From assembly GCA_963841635.1 (NCBI GenBank), contig CAWJDO010000002.1, forward strand, positions 2,170,001 through 2,234,000: a stretch of 64,000 nucleotides of DNA. Reading direction: 5' to 3'. A program made the position numbers and the translations under genes. The notes under the pieces are model-generated. The model was not told where the DNA came from and made no database searches. It saw only the letters and a program-made list of their open reading frames with translations. The stretch comes from DASWZN01 sp963841635 (GTDB lineage Bacteria > Acidobacteriota > Terriglobia > Bryobacterales > Bryobacteraceae). Below, in pieces: positions 53,669 through 62,645 of the stretch (the stretch's first letter is position 1; the number at the start of each line of letters is the position of its first letter).

Positions 53669-54024
53669 GCATCGGCAGCCCAGTTCCATCCGTCCGATGG
53701 CCGCGTGATGCTCTCGGCGTGGAGCCTGTGGTCAGCAGGGTTGCGGCTGGGATGGCCGGTCACGATCACGTGGTCGCCCGGTCTGAGCGTGTCCTTCTCG
53801 ATCCCCTGACGGCTCAACTGGCCGGCGCTGCTCCAGTCGCCCGCCCAGGTGACGCCGGCGGCTTCCACCACAACCACCGAATGCGGATTGCGGTAGAGGA
53901 ACTCAACCACCCTGCCTTCAACCGTCACCATCTTGTCCGGAAAGTACGTCGAGGCGAACGAGTGATGCGCCCACGCCTGCGCCGAGAGCAGCAGCGCCAC
54001 GCCGATCGCCCAAGCCCTGGCCAT
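53662..54024 (-). CDS. Small secreted DUF6152-type protein
   Basis: The 120-aa protein starts at ATG 54022-54024 (an upstream in-frame ATG at 54036 is possible). The signal peptide ends at SAQAWAHHSF; AHHSFASTYFPDKMVTVEGRV and FLYRNPHSVVVVEAAG are hallmarks of DUF6152, a small OB-like secreted domain common in soil bacteria. GDHVIVTGHPSRNP is the closing strand pair. Its role is unknown. It shares its direction with the acetylxylan-esterase-like gene upstream, 21 bp away. Confidence 0.8.
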   Translation of the reverse strand: MARAWAIGVALLLSAQAWAHHSFASTYFPDKMVTVEGRVVEFLYRNPHSVVVVEAAGVTWAGDWSSAGQLSRQGIEKDTLRPGDHVIVTGHPSRNPADHRLHAESITRPSDGWNWAADAQ

Positions 54025-54045
54025 ATACACCACCATACCCGAGTC

Positions 54046-55272
54046 TCAGTTCGGTTTGAACTCGCCGCCGTGGAGGATCAGGCTTAGCACTTCCTTCGAG
54101 CGGGAGTCCCACGCGCCTTGCTTTTCGGGTGTGATGTTGTTGTGGTCGGAGTCCACCATGCCGGTGACTTCCTTGGCGCCCGGGACCTGATTCAAGGCGA
54201 TCCAGATGCCGGTCGGCGGCGCGAGTGTGTCGATAAAGCCCAGCGCTGCCAGCACCGGCGCCTTGATGCGCGGCGCGAAATTCACCGTGTCGAAATACAG
54301 CGCCGTCTGCACGACCTTCGGATCGTCGGATGGCCAGTTCGGATAGCCCGCCTTGTGGCCGTGCAAATCGCCATTGGAATCGGCGCCTGCGGGTTCGTTC
54401 ACCAGCACCGCGGTTACTTTGGGACTGAGGCCGGCAGCCACCAGGCTCTGCTGGCCGCCCATGCTGGTGCCCGTGACCACGATCGTTTTACCGTCCCAGT
54501 CTGGCCGGCTCGCGATATAGTCGAGCGCGCGCGCGTCGCGGAGATACATGTTGAGGAAGTACGAGGTCTCCCTGCTGGTGTTCCCGATCGACGGATAGGT
54601 GTTGCTGACCCCCGTGCTCTCGCCGGGCGGAAGGTCGTGCGAATCGACGTCAAACGCAAGCCATCCCTCGGCCGCGCGGTCCGTCGCCGTCTCCGGCCGC
54701 AGCGCGTACACGCCGGCGTATTGGTAAATGACCAGGGCAGGAAATTTCCCGGGCTTCGCAGGCTTGGCGAGGTAGCCCTGCACGTGCGACCCCAGGCTCT
54801 CCAGCCGGACCGCGTATAGTTCCACGTCCGCCACCCCTTCGAGCGGCGTGAGTTCCGGGTTGATCGGGATTCCGCGCAGGGCCTTCAGCTTCGCGTTCCA
54901 GAAGGAATCGAAATCGGCGGGGCGGGGAACGGAAGGCTGCAGCTTCTGCGGAGCGATCGCAGCGCCCAGATGGATCACCGGATTGGTGGCCACCTCGACG
55001 TACAGCATGGCTGGCTCGTTGAGCGTGGCTTCGATCGTGGCCGTGCCGGATGACAAGTCCAGCGTGCCCGTTTGAAGCACGTCGGCATTGTTCTTCTTGA
55101 TGACGTACGTGTATTTGCTCGCCGCCGGGGCAGGGGCGCCAGTGGTGACGGTCCAACCCGCCTTCTCGCCAACGTCGTAAATCCCATTCGCGTGGAATGG
55201 CGTGAAGCTCAACTGCTGGGCCGGCGCCGCGGCGGCGAATGCGCAGACCAGCGCCAAAGCGAAACGAATCAT
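54046..55272 (-). CDS. Secreted acetyl-xylan-esterase-like alpha/beta hydrolase (AXE1 family)
   Basis: The 408-aa protein starts at ATG 55270-55272 with a signal peptide (LALVCAFAAAAPA). An N-terminal beta domain of about 100 residues is followed by the AXE1-type hydrolase: RPADFDSFWNAKLKAL, IYQYAGVYALRP, and the nucleophile elbow VTGTSMGGQQSLV. Likely acid and base residues lie in LGFIDTLAPPTG and VDSDHNNITP. AXE1 enzymes remove acetyl groups from xylan and cephalosporin. It is divergent from a CE15-SGNH esterase 58 bp away, so the two may act together on hemicellulose. Confidence 0.85.
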   Translation of the reverse strand: MIRFALALVCAFAAAAPAQQLSFTPFHANGIYDVGEKAGWTVTTGAPAPAASKYTYVIKKNNADVLQTGTLDLSSGTATIEATLNEPAMLYVEVATNPVIHLGAAIAPQKLQPSVPRPADFDSFWNAKLKALRGIPINPELTPLEGVADVELYAVRLESLGSHVQGYLAKPAKPGKFPALVIYQYAGVYALRPETATDRAAEGWLAFDVDSHDLPPGESTGVSNTYPSIGNTSRETSYFLNMYLRDARALDYIASRPDWDGKTIVVTGTSMGGQQSLVAAGLSPKVTAVLVNEPAGADSNGDLHGHKAGYPNWPSDDPKVVQTALYFDTVNFAPRIKAPVLAALGFIDTLAPPTGIWIALNQVPGAKEVTGMVDSDHNNITPEKQGAWDSRSKEVLSLILHGGEFKPN

Positions 55273-55330
55273 GGATGAGGACCTCGACCTTTGCTGAGCC
55301 AATAGAATATCATTTGTTCGGAGGTCGAAC

Positions 55331-57376
55331 ATGGCGTCTGCATGGCTGATTGCGGTCGGGCTTCTGGCGGTTGCATCTCCGCCGCCCGTGAACTGGACCG
55401 CTGAGCAGGACCATCAGAACATGATGGACCAACTCGGCATCAAAGCGCTGCGGCCCGGCCCGAGCGGCAACGAGAGCCAGCCCAATCACGCCAACTACGA
55501 CGAGTCCAAGGCGAATCCTTTCCCGAATCTGCCCGATGCCCTGACCCTGAAGGGCGGAAAAAAAGTCACCACGCCGAACGTGTGGTGGGGCGACCGCCGG
55601 CCTGAGATCGTCGAGGACTTCGAGCGCGAAGTGTACGGCCGTGTCCCCCAGAACGTGCCCAAGGTGAGCTGGACCGTGGCGAAAACCGAGAACACCACCG
55701 TCGGCTCTCGCGCCGCGATTCGCGAGGAACTGGTCGGCCACGTGGATAACGCACTGTGCCCGTCCATCAGCGTCGACATTCAGATGGTCCTGGTCAAGCC
55801 GGCCAACGCAGCCGGCCCGGTGCCGGTCATGATGAGGTTCGGACGGGGCGAGTTTCCGCGACCCGCCGGCAGCGATACCCCGGCGAGCGAGCAGCTCATC
55901 GCCGATGGCTGGGCTTACGCCTTCATCAATCCCACCACCATCCAGGCCGACAACGGCGCCGGCCTGACCAAGGGCATCATCGGTCTGGTCAACCTGGGCC
56001 AGCCGCGCAAGCCGGATGACTGGGGCGCGCTGCGCGCGTGGGCCTGGGGCGCCTCGCGCGGCCTGGACTATCTCGAAACCGACAAAGCCCTGGACGCGAA
56101 GCACGTCGGCATTGAAGGTGTCTCCCGCTACGGCAAGGCTGCCCTTGTGACCATGGCGTTCGACACGCGCTTCGCGGTGGTGCTGGTCGGGTCTTCGGGC
56201 GAAGGAGGCGCGAAGCCGCATCGCCGCAATTTTGGCGAGGCGGTCGAGAACCTCACGGGAACCGGCGAATACCACTGGATGGCCGGCAACTTTCTGAAGT
56301 ACGGCGCTGGCAAGAACGCCGGCGACTTACCCGTGGACGCGAACGAGCTCATCGCTCTGTGCGCGCCGCGCCTCACCTTCATCAGCTATGGCGTGCCGGA
56401 AAAGGGCGACGCAAAATGGCTGGACCAGAAGGGCAGCTTCATGGCCACCGTCGCGGCTGGGCCAGTCTTCCGCCTCCTGGGCGCGAAGGATCTGGGCGTC
56501 ACCGAGATGCCGCCGGTCAACACAAGCCTGCTCGATGGAGAGCTCGCCTGGCGTCAGCATGACGGCGGCCACACGGACGGCCCGAACTGGAGATACTTCA
56601 TTGCGTGGGCCGACAAGTTCATGGGCCGCACCCCGGTCGCGCCGCCGGCCGACCTGCCCGCCGCCCGCACCGACCCGAATTCTCTCGCCGCTCACCAGCA
56701 GTTACTGGCCAAAGCCCGCGCGGGCCACATCGATATCTACTTCGAGGGCGACTCGATAGCGCGCCGCTGGGGCGCGACCGACTATCCCGATCTGCTGGCC
56801 AACTGGAACCAGAACTTCTTCGGCTGGAACGCGGCCGATTTCGGATGGGGCGCGGACAGGACGCAAAACATCCTCTGGCGTCTCGAGCACGGAGAGCTGG
56901 ACGGAGTCAATCCCAAGGTGGTCGCGCTGCTAGCCGGCACGAACAACGTGGGCGGCGAGCCGATTCCGGCCGAGAGCGTCGACGCCAGGGCAGCGGAGAT
57001 CGCCCGTGGGCTTCAAGCCATCCTGCGCCTGATCGAGGCCAAGGCGCCCGGAGCGGTGATCATCGTCACCGGCATCCTGCCCCGCAACGACAACCTGTCG
57101 GCGATGCCCGTCATCGACAAAATCAACAACAATCTGTCCAAGCTAGCCGACGGCAAGCGAATCCGATACCTGAACATCAACGACAAGCTGGCGACGCCGG
57201 ATGGAAAGCTGCTCGACGGTATGATGAACGCCGGCGACCGCCTGCATCCCACGCCGAAGGGCTACCAGGTCTGGGCGGACGCCTTGAAGCCCATCTTCGC
57301 GGAAGTGCTCGGCCCTCCCGCGGAAGAAGACCACGCCCCGCCGCCGACCGGAGACCCCAGCGCCTCCCGGCGCTAA
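55331..57376 (+). CDS. Bifunctional esterase: CE15 glucuronoyl esterase fused to SGNH/GDSL hydrolase
   Basis: The 681-aa protein has a short signal peptide. Residues 50-445 form the CE15 domain: nucleophile Ser265 in GVSRYGK, oxyanion Arg next to it, SSGEGGAK following, and the triad His in DGGHTDG near 415. Residues 465-660 form an SGNH hydrolase: FEGDSIARRW (Ser475), NFFGWNAADFGWG with the Gly block, LLAGTNNVGG (Asn) and DRLHPTPKG (Asp/His). CE15 cuts ester links between lignin and glucuronic acid; the SGNH part probably removes acetyl or similar groups. Both active sites are complete, so one polypeptide may take two steps on the same xylan. Confidence 0.88.
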   Translation: MASAWLIAVGLLAVASPPPVNWTAEQDHQNMMDQLGIKALRPGPSGNESQPNHANYDESKANPFPNLPDALTLKGGKKVTTPNVWWGDRRPEIVEDFEREVYGRVPQNVPKVSWTVAKTENTTVGSRAAIREELVGHVDNALCPSISVDIQMVLVKPANAAGPVPVMMRFGRGEFPRPAGSDTPASEQLIADGWAYAFINPTTIQADNGAGLTKGIIGLVNLGQPRKPDDWGALRAWAWGASRGLDYLETDKALDAKHVGIEGVSRYGKAALVTMAFDTRFAVVLVGSSGEGGAKPHRRNFGEAVENLTGTGEYHWMAGNFLKYGAGKNAGDLPVDANELIALCAPRLTFISYGVPEKGDAKWLDQKGSFMATVAAGPVFRLLGAKDLGVTEMPPVNTSLLDGELAWRQHDGGHTDGPNWRYFIAWADKFMGRTPVAPPADLPAARTDPNSLAAHQQLLAKARAGHIDIYFEGDSIARRWGATDYPDLLANWNQNFFGWNAADFGWGADRTQNILWRLEHGELDGVNPKVVALLAGTNNVGGEPIPAESVDARAAEIARGLQAILRLIEAKAPGAVIIVTGILPRNDNLSAMPVIDKINNNLSKLADGKRIRYLNINDKLATPDGKLLDGMMNAGDRLHPTPKGYQVWADALKPIFAEVLGPPAEEDHAPPPTGDPSASRR

Positions 57377-57431
57377 TCAAACACCTGTCTTATTCGTGTG
57401 TATTCGCGTTCATTCGTGGCAAGAAGTTTTC

Positions 57432-59240
57432 TTAGCTTTTCTCGACCGCCGCATGGTAGTGCTCGGACACCCGCCGCGCCGCCGCTGGGCCCAGCGCGGC
57501 CGAGAGCTCCTCGATGGGTGCGTTGCGCACGCTCTCCAGGCTGCCGAATCGGAGCAGCAGCTTGCGCACAGTCTTCGGGCCGATGCCGGGGATCTGCTCC
57601 ATCTCGGAAGTCAGCCGCTGGGAGTCGCGGCGCGAACGGTGGAAGGTGACCGCGAAGCGGTGCGCTTCGTCGCGCACGCTCTGGATCAGGTGCAGCACCG
57701 GCGAGAAGCGGTCCAGAATGACCGGCTCGTCCTCCTGGCCCAGAACGTAGATCCACTCCTCGCGTTTGGCGATCGACGCCAGCGGCAGGTCCACGATGCC
57801 CAGCGCGTGCAGTGACTCCGCGGCCGCGTGCAGTTGCCCCAGGCCGCCATCCACCAGCACCAGGTCCGGCAGGGGCTTCTTCTCCTCCAGCAGCCGCCCG
57901 TAGCGGCGCCGGATCACCTCGCGCATGGAGGCGAAATCGTCGTTGCCCTCCACCTCGCGGATGATGAACTTGCGGTAGTCCGACTTCTTCATGCGGCCGT
58001 CTTCCCAGACCACCATGCTGGCTACCTTGTCGGTGCCCTGTATGTGGGAGATGTCGAAACACTCGATGCGATCGGGCGCCTTGGGCAGTCCCAGCAGGTT
58101 CTCCACCGCCTCCTTGATCGCCTTCGAGGATGGCTTCAGCACGCGGAATCGCTGGTCGAACAGGTGCTTCGCATTGGTCTCGGCGAGGCCGAGCATGGCG
58201 CGCTTCGGCCCTCGCTGCGGCGTGTGGATCTCCACCTTGTGGCCGCGCTTTTCCGAGAGCACCTCTTCGATCACCTCTCGGTCCTCGAACTCGGCGGGCA
58301 CGTGGATCAGGCCGGGAACGTACTGCTGGTCGAGATAGAACTGCTTGAGGAGTTGGGAGGCGAACTCGGGCGGGTCGAACTCGGCGCGGTCCTCCCAGAA
58401 GAATTCGCGGCGGTCCACGATGCGCCCGTTGCGCAGGTGGAACACGTTGGCGGCCACCAGCGGCGGCTCCGCGTACCAGCCGAAGATGTCGATGTCGTCG
58501 CCCTCGGCGGCGGCCATCATCTGGCGCTGCTCCATCTCTTCGACCGTCGTGATCACGTCGCGCAGCACGGCCGCCTGCTCGAAGTGCATCTCCTCGGAGG
58601 CCTGCTGCATTTGCACGCGCAGCTCGGCGATCAGGTCGCGGTGGCGGCCTTCGAGGAACAGTCGGACTTCCTTCACGGCCAGCGCGTAAGCCTCGTCCGC
58701 CACCAGTCCCTCGACGCACGGCCCCTTGCAGCGGTGTATGTGGAACTGCAGGCAGGGCTGCGGATGGCGCCGTGTCAAATCGATCCGGCACGACGGCACG
58801 CCAAAGAAGCGGTGAATGAAATGGACCAGGCGGTAAGCCAGGTTGGCCGGGAAGTAGGGGCCGTAGTAAGTGGCGCCGTCTTTCAGGATCCGGCGCGTGA
58901 CGTAGACGCGCGGGTACTTCTCATTGGTGAGCTTGACGTAAGGGTAGGTCTTGTCGTCGCGCAGCAGGACGTTGTAGCGCGGCTGCCACTGCTTGATCAG
59001 ATTGTTCTCGAGCGCCAGCGCTTCCTTCTCGTTATCCACCAGGATGTATTCGATGTCGTGCGCGTGCGCGATCAGCGTGTCGGTCTTTAAGTCGGCCAAG
59101 CGCTCGTCGGAGAAATAGCTGCGCACGCGGGCGCGCAGGTTCTTCGCCTTGCCGACGTAGAGCACCTTGCCCGCCTCGTCGCGGTACAGGTAGACGCCGG
59201 GCAGCAAGGGCAACTGGCTGGCTGTTTGTCGCAGGTCCAT
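57432..59240 (-). CDS. uvrC: UvrABC excinuclease subunit C
   Basis: The 602-aa protein has an N-terminal GIY-YIG nuclease (GVYLYRDEAGKVLYVGKAKN), the central cysteine region (CLQFHIHRCKGPCVEG), a UVR motif (LRVQMQQASEEMHFEQAAVLRD) that meets UvrB, an RNase-H-like nuclease (ECFDISHIQGTDKVASMVVWEDG; LVLVDGGLGQL), and C-terminal helix-hairpin-helix repeats (IPGIGPKTVRKLLLRFGS). It makes the two cuts beside UvrB-bound DNA lesions in nucleotide-excision repair. Length is normal. It appears to be monocistronic. Confidence 0.96.
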   Translation of the reverse strand: MDLRQTASQLPLLPGVYLYRDEAGKVLYVGKAKNLRARVRSYFSDERLADLKTDTLIAHAHDIEYILVDNEKEALALENNLIKQWQPRYNVLLRDDKTYPYVKLTNEKYPRVYVTRRILKDGATYYGPYFPANLAYRLVHFIHRFFGVPSCRIDLTRRHPQPCLQFHIHRCKGPCVEGLVADEAYALAVKEVRLFLEGRHRDLIAELRVQMQQASEEMHFEQAAVLRDVITTVEEMEQRQMMAAAEGDDIDIFGWYAEPPLVAANVFHLRNGRIVDRREFFWEDRAEFDPPEFASQLLKQFYLDQQYVPGLIHVPAEFEDREVIEEVLSEKRGHKVEIHTPQRGPKRAMLGLAETNAKHLFDQRFRVLKPSSKAIKEAVENLLGLPKAPDRIECFDISHIQGTDKVASMVVWEDGRMKKSDYRKFIIREVEGNDDFASMREVIRRRYGRLLEEKKPLPDLVLVDGGLGQLHAAAESLHALGIVDLPLASIAKREEWIYVLGQEDEPVILDRFSPVLHLIQSVRDEAHRFAVTFHRSRRDSQRLTSEMEQIPGIGPKTVRKLLLRFGSLESVRNAPIEELSAALGPAAARRVSEHYHAAVEKS

Positions 59241-59284
59241 TTGCGGAAGCGCGCGTCACCGAACGCGCGGCTTATACTTGAATT

Positions 59285-59698
59285 GTGCCACGGAACCGAG
59301 CATGGATCGCGGTTTTGGCGCTGTTCTGCGGGGTCCTGGGAGCCGAGCAGAAGGCGCCCAAGGAGCAGGCTCCGGCGAAGGAGCAGGCTCCGCCCGAAGA
59401 GGACGAAACGCTCCAGCCCAAGAAGGATTACGCCTTCAACCCGCTGCAGGCCGAGAAAGAAGTCAAAACGGGCCAGTTCTACTTGAAGAAGGGGAGCTAT
59501 CTGGCCGCGGCCAACCGCTTCGTCGAGGCGACGAAGTGGAACCCCGGTTATGCCGAGGCCTATTTCTGGTGGGGCGAGGCGGAAGAGAAGCTCAAGGACA
59601 AGAAGGCCGCTCGCGAAGCCTGGTCGAAGTTCGTGGAGCTTGCGCCCGAAGACAAGCGCGCCGAAGAGGTCAAGAAGAAGCTGGCCGCTCATCGTTGA
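59285..59698 (+). CDS. Small exported TPR-like protein
   Basis: The 137-aa product starts at GTG 59285. The signal peptide (WIAVLALFCGVLGAEQ) is followed by a charged Lys/Glu/Pro linker with a KEQAP repeat. One and a half TPR units come next (VKTGQFYLKKGSYLAAANRF; GYAEAYFWWGEAEEKLKDKK) with a closing helix. It resembles the TPR module of BamD-type lipoproteins but has no lipobox. Its role is unknown. It is divergent from uvrC. Confidence 0.75.
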   Translation: MPRNRAWIAVLALFCGVLGAEQKAPKEQAPAKEQAPPEEDETLQPKKDYAFNPLQAEKEVKTGQFYLKKGSYLAAANRFVEATKWNPGYAEAYFWWGEAEEKLKDKKAAREAWSKFVELAPEDKRAEEVKKKLAAHR

Positions 59699-59728
59699 TC
59701 GCCCGGGACGCGGACTGCCCAAAAAACT

Positions 59729-59762
59729 GGCCGCCTACCCCCACTCCTAGGGGCAGGCGGCC
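59729..59762 (-). terminator. Rho-independent terminator of the BON-domain gene
   Basis: GGCCGCCT (59729-59736) pairs with AGGCGGCC (59755-59762), and CCCC pairs with GGGG inside. On the minus strand the stem is followed by TTTTTT (59721-59726). It serves the 59851-60387 gene. Confidence 0.85.
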
Positions 59763-59850
59763 TTGGTCAGCTCGGTGCTCGGGTCAGCACGAAAGGGGCC
59801 GTGGCAGCGCCGAAAGGGGTCCCGGAACGGCTACCGCCCCAGTCGCTTCG

Positions 59851-60387
59851 TCAGGACTTGCCGACCACGAGGTGGTTGGTCACCGAGAAAACATTGGGCA
59901 CGCTGTTGGCACGGATCCCAGCCATGTTGCGGTCCATCTCGCTATCCACCGCACCGTCCAGGGTCACGTGCCCGTTCTTGACGATGATGTGAATCGAGGG
60001 TATCGCCCCCATGGCATACCGTCCCAGATCCGCGTACCGGTAAATCGCTCGCACCTCCGCCCGCCGGATTTGCCAGTCCATCGGCGAAAGCGGCAGAACT
60101 TCAATATCGTTGGTTACCGTCTTCACACCTGCAATGCGTTTCACCACGTTGCCCGCGTCCGACTTCACGACGGGGTCGGTCACCGCTCCAGACAGCGTCA
60201 CGCTGTCGCCCGAGACGTTGAACTGCAGGATGTCGAAGACGTTGTAGTACGGGAGCATCGCCAGCTCGTGGTGGACCCTCTGTTCCAGGGTCGACGGGAC
60301 GCTCGGAGTGGTGGCTTGAACCAGTGCCGGTGCAGCGAGCAACAGGACCGTCAGCCCCCATCGGATCCCGTTCTTTAGTGGTTTCAT
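59851..60387 (-). CDS. Periplasmic protein with two BON domains
   Basis: The 178-aa protein has a signal peptide of about 25 residues. The two BON domains are residues 33-97 (LEQRVHHELAMLPYYNVFDILQ; DPVVKSDAGNVVKRIAGVKTV) and 100-175 (GAIPSIHIIVKNGHVTLDGAVD; NVFSVTNHLVVG). Such proteins bind membrane lipids or peptidoglycan and are often induced by osmotic or envelope stress. The ribosome site GAGGAGGGG is strong. It ends at a clear intrinsic terminator, so it is transcribed alone. Confidence 0.88.
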   Translation of the reverse strand: MKPLKNGIRWGLTVLLLAAPALVQATTPSVPSTLEQRVHHELAMLPYYNVFDILQFNVSGDSVTLSGAVTDPVVKSDAGNVVKRIAGVKTVTNDIEVLPLSPMDWQIRRAEVRAIYRYADLGRYAMGAIPSIHIIVKNGHVTLDGAVDSEMDRNMAGIRANSVPNVFSVTNHLVVGKS

Positions 60388-60497
60388 CTTGCATTCCCCT
60401 CCTCTGTCTATATGTACGCACGGGCCACCATTTCGGTTCGCGCGATTACAAATCTTTACGGCGTGGCGTTACAATAGGCGCAAGAAAGAGGGGTAAC

Positions 60498-61340
60498 GTG
60501 TTGAGCCAAGTGGACGTCAACCGCAGGCAGTTTCTGGTTACTGAGCTAGCGCTCGGCTTTGCCGCCGCCGTCGCGCCGATCGCGGCCGGGACCATCACCA
60601 CAGATACCGAAGGCCTCGACGCGGCGGAGGTGAAGATCCCGGTGCGCGACGGAGAGATGCCGGGCTACCGGGCCAAACCCGCCGGAGGCAAGGGACTCGC
60701 TGTCGTGCTGGTGGTTCAGGAGATCTTCGGCGTGCATGAGCACATACGCGACCTGTGCCGGCGGCTCGCCAAGCGCGGCTACCTGGCGGTGGCGCCTGAG
60801 CTGTACGCACGGCAAGGCAACGTCGCCGCCATGACCGACATCCAGGAGATCATCAAGAACGTGGTCTCGAAGGTACCCGATGCGCAGGTTCTGGCGGACC
60901 TGGACGACACGGCGCACTGGGCCGTTTCCTCTCAGGGCGGGAACGCCGCGAAGCTGGGCATCACGGGCTTCTGCTGGGGCGGCCGGATCTCGTGGCTGTA
61001 CTCCGCGCACAACCCCGACGTGAAGGCTGCGGCGGCGTGGTACGGCCGGCTGGTGGGGCCAACCGACGAGCTGCATCCGCGGAACCCGATCGACATCGCG
61101 CCTTCGCTCAAGACGCCGGTGCTGGGCCTGTATGGCGGGCAGGACCAGGGCATCACGCAGGACTCGATCGGGCAGATGCGTGCCGCGCTCAAGGCCGCGG
61201 GGAACCCGTCGGAGATCATCGTCTATCCGGACGCGGGGCACGCCTTCAACGCCGACTACCGGCCCAGCTATCGCCAGGGTCCCGCCGAAGACGGTTGGAA
61301 GAGAATGCTGGAGTGGTTCAAGCGTTACGGCGTGGCGTAG
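60498..61340 (+). CDS. Exported dienelactone hydrolase-family protein
   Basis: I use GTG 60498 because AGAGGGG lies four bases upstream. The 280-aa protein starts VNRRQFLVTELALGFAAAVAPIAAG, an R-R-x-F-L pattern that could be a Tat signal. The hydrolase shows VVQEIFGVHEHIRDL, nucleophile elbow GFCWGGR with Cys, GGQDQGIT (Asp) and DAGHAFN (His), so the Cys-Asp-His triad is complete. It opens lactone rings of dienelactones or related esters. Export by Tat would suggest an activity outside the cytoplasm. Confidence 0.88.
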   Translation: MLSQVDVNRRQFLVTELALGFAAAVAPIAAGTITTDTEGLDAAEVKIPVRDGEMPGYRAKPAGGKGLAVVLVVQEIFGVHEHIRDLCRRLAKRGYLAVAPELYARQGNVAAMTDIQEIIKNVVSKVPDAQVLADLDDTAHWAVSSQGGNAAKLGITGFCWGGRISWLYSAHNPDVKAAAAWYGRLVGPTDELHPRNPIDIAPSLKTPVLGLYGGQDQGITQDSIGQMRAALKAAGNPSEIIVYPDAGHAFNADYRPSYRQGPAEDGWKRMLEWFKRYGVA

Positions 61341-61343
61341 CCG

Positions 61344-61646
61344 CTACTTGACGGTGTGCGTGCCGTGGGTGATGGCGGCTCCTGCCCGCAACGCCGCCGC
61401 CACCGCAACCACCTCGGCCATCTCCTGCTCCGTGGCGCCTGCCTCGCGGGCCTTGTTGCTGTGGATCTCGAGGCAATACGGGCACTGCGTGGTGAGCCCG
61501 ACGGCCAGCGCGATCAGCTCCTTGTATTTGACGGGAATCGCCCCGGCGGCCATCGCCGCTTTGTCGAACTCCCGGTACGCCTTGATCGCATCGGGCGCGT
61601 TCGCTTCGAGGATCTTGAATTTGGCCAGGTTCTTCATGTCGTACAT
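61344..61646 (-). CDS. Carboxymuconolactone-decarboxylase / AhpD-like protein
   Basis: I start at ATG 61644-61646 behind GGAGGG, giving 100 aa, which matches the single-domain family. KYKELIALAVGLTTQCPYCLEIH carries the CxxC pair and His of AhpD-like peroxidase partners. KAREAGATEQEMAEVVAVAAALRAG is the second conserved helix pair. It may reduce peroxides with a thiol relay, or act as a decarboxylase. The CxxC favours the redox role. It is convergent with the dienelactone hydrolase, three bases away. Confidence 0.85.
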   Translation of the reverse strand: MYDMKNLAKFKILEANAPDAIKAYREFDKAAMAAGAIPVKYKELIALAVGLTTQCPYCLEIHSNKAREAGATEQEMAEVVAVAAALRAGAAITHGTHTVK

Positions 61647-61719
61647 GGAATAGCCCTCCGCTGAGTCGTCATGGTTCGAGTTTATCGTGGCGCTCGTCGG
61701 GCGCGCTACACTCGGGCGT

Positions 61720-62640
61720 ATGAGGTTTCTGGTTGCCGCTGTCGTTGCCTTTGCTCCATTTGTCCTGGCCGCGCTGCTCGGCGCCCAGCAGCGCCCGAAG
61801 GTGCGGAGCCTGGTCACCATCATCGATCGCGATGGCACCAACAAGCGCGTCGTCGCCACGATGGACCGCCTGTTCGAAGCGCCGAACTGGTCGCCCGACG
61901 GCACGTACCTGCTCTTGAATTCCGAGGGCAAGCTGTGGAAGATCCCGGCGGCGGGCGGCGAGCCGGCACCGGTCGATCTGGGCAGTGTGAAGGGCATCAA
62001 CAACGACCACGGCATCTCGTTCGACGGCTCGCGGATTGTCGTCTCGGCGAGACAGATGTATGTGCTGCCGGCCGCTGGCGGCGAACCGAAGCAGATCACG
62101 GAGAAGGTGCCGAGCTACTTCCACGGCTGGGCGCCGGACGGCAAGTCGGTGGTCTACTGCGCCGAGCGAGACGGAAACTTCGACATCTACCGCATCCCGA
62201 CTACGGGCGGTGCCGAGGAGCGGCTGACCGTCGATCCCGCGTACGACGACGGCCCCGAGTATTCACCCGACGGCAAGTGGATCTACTGGAACTCGGACCG
62301 TTCCGGCTCGTGGGACATCTGGCGCATGCCGGCATCGGGCGCGGGGCCGCACGACCGGGGAGCGGAGCGTGTGACCGGCGACGATCTCGAAGACTGGTTC
62401 CCGCACATCTCGCCAGACGGCAAGTGGATCGTGTTCCTGTCGTTCCCCAAGGGGACCAAGGGGCACCCGCCCAACCAGAACGTGGTGCTGCGCATCATGC
62501 CGGCGCCGGGCGACACGCTGGGGAAGCCGGAGATTCACGAGGTGGTCCGGCTGTTCGGCGGGCAGGGCACACTGAATGTGCATTCCTGGGCGCCGGACAG
62601 CCGTCGATTCGCTTATGTCAGTTACGAGGCGATGGAGTAA
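61720..62640 (+). CDS. Exported TolB-like beta-propeller protein
   Basis: The 306-aa protein starts at ATG 61720 with a signal peptide (FLVAAVVAFAPFVLAALLGAQQ). PD40-type propeller blades recur (APNWSPDGTYLLLNSEGKLW; GWAPDGKSVVYCAERDGNFD; PEYSPDGKWIYWNSDRSGSW; PHISPDGKWIVFLS). The WSPDG motif is that of TolB-like WD40 repeats. It may bind proteins or sugars in the periplasm. It ends five bases before the stop of the GH3 gene on the other strand. There is no sign of an attached enzyme domain. Confidence 0.85.
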   Translation: MRFLVAAVVAFAPFVLAALLGAQQRPKVRSLVTIIDRDGTNKRVVATMDRLFEAPNWSPDGTYLLLNSEGKLWKIPAAGGEPAPVDLGSVKGINNDHGISFDGSRIVVSARQMYVLPAAGGEPKQITEKVPSYFHGWAPDGKSVVYCAERDGNFDIYRIPTTGGAEERLTVDPAYDDGPEYSPDGKWIYWNSDRSGSWDIWRMPASGAGPHDRGAERVTGDDLEDWFPHISPDGKWIVFLSFPKGTKGHPPNQNVVLRIMPAPGDTLGKPEIHEVVRLFGGQGTLNVHSWAPDSRRFAYVSYEAME

Positions 62641-62645
62641 GGCTC

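Noticed and set aside
61647..62099. An extended N-terminus for the AhpD-like protein
   Set aside because: The extension lies across the TolB-like gene's start on the other strand; the ATG at 61646 has a strong ribosome site and gives the normal family length.
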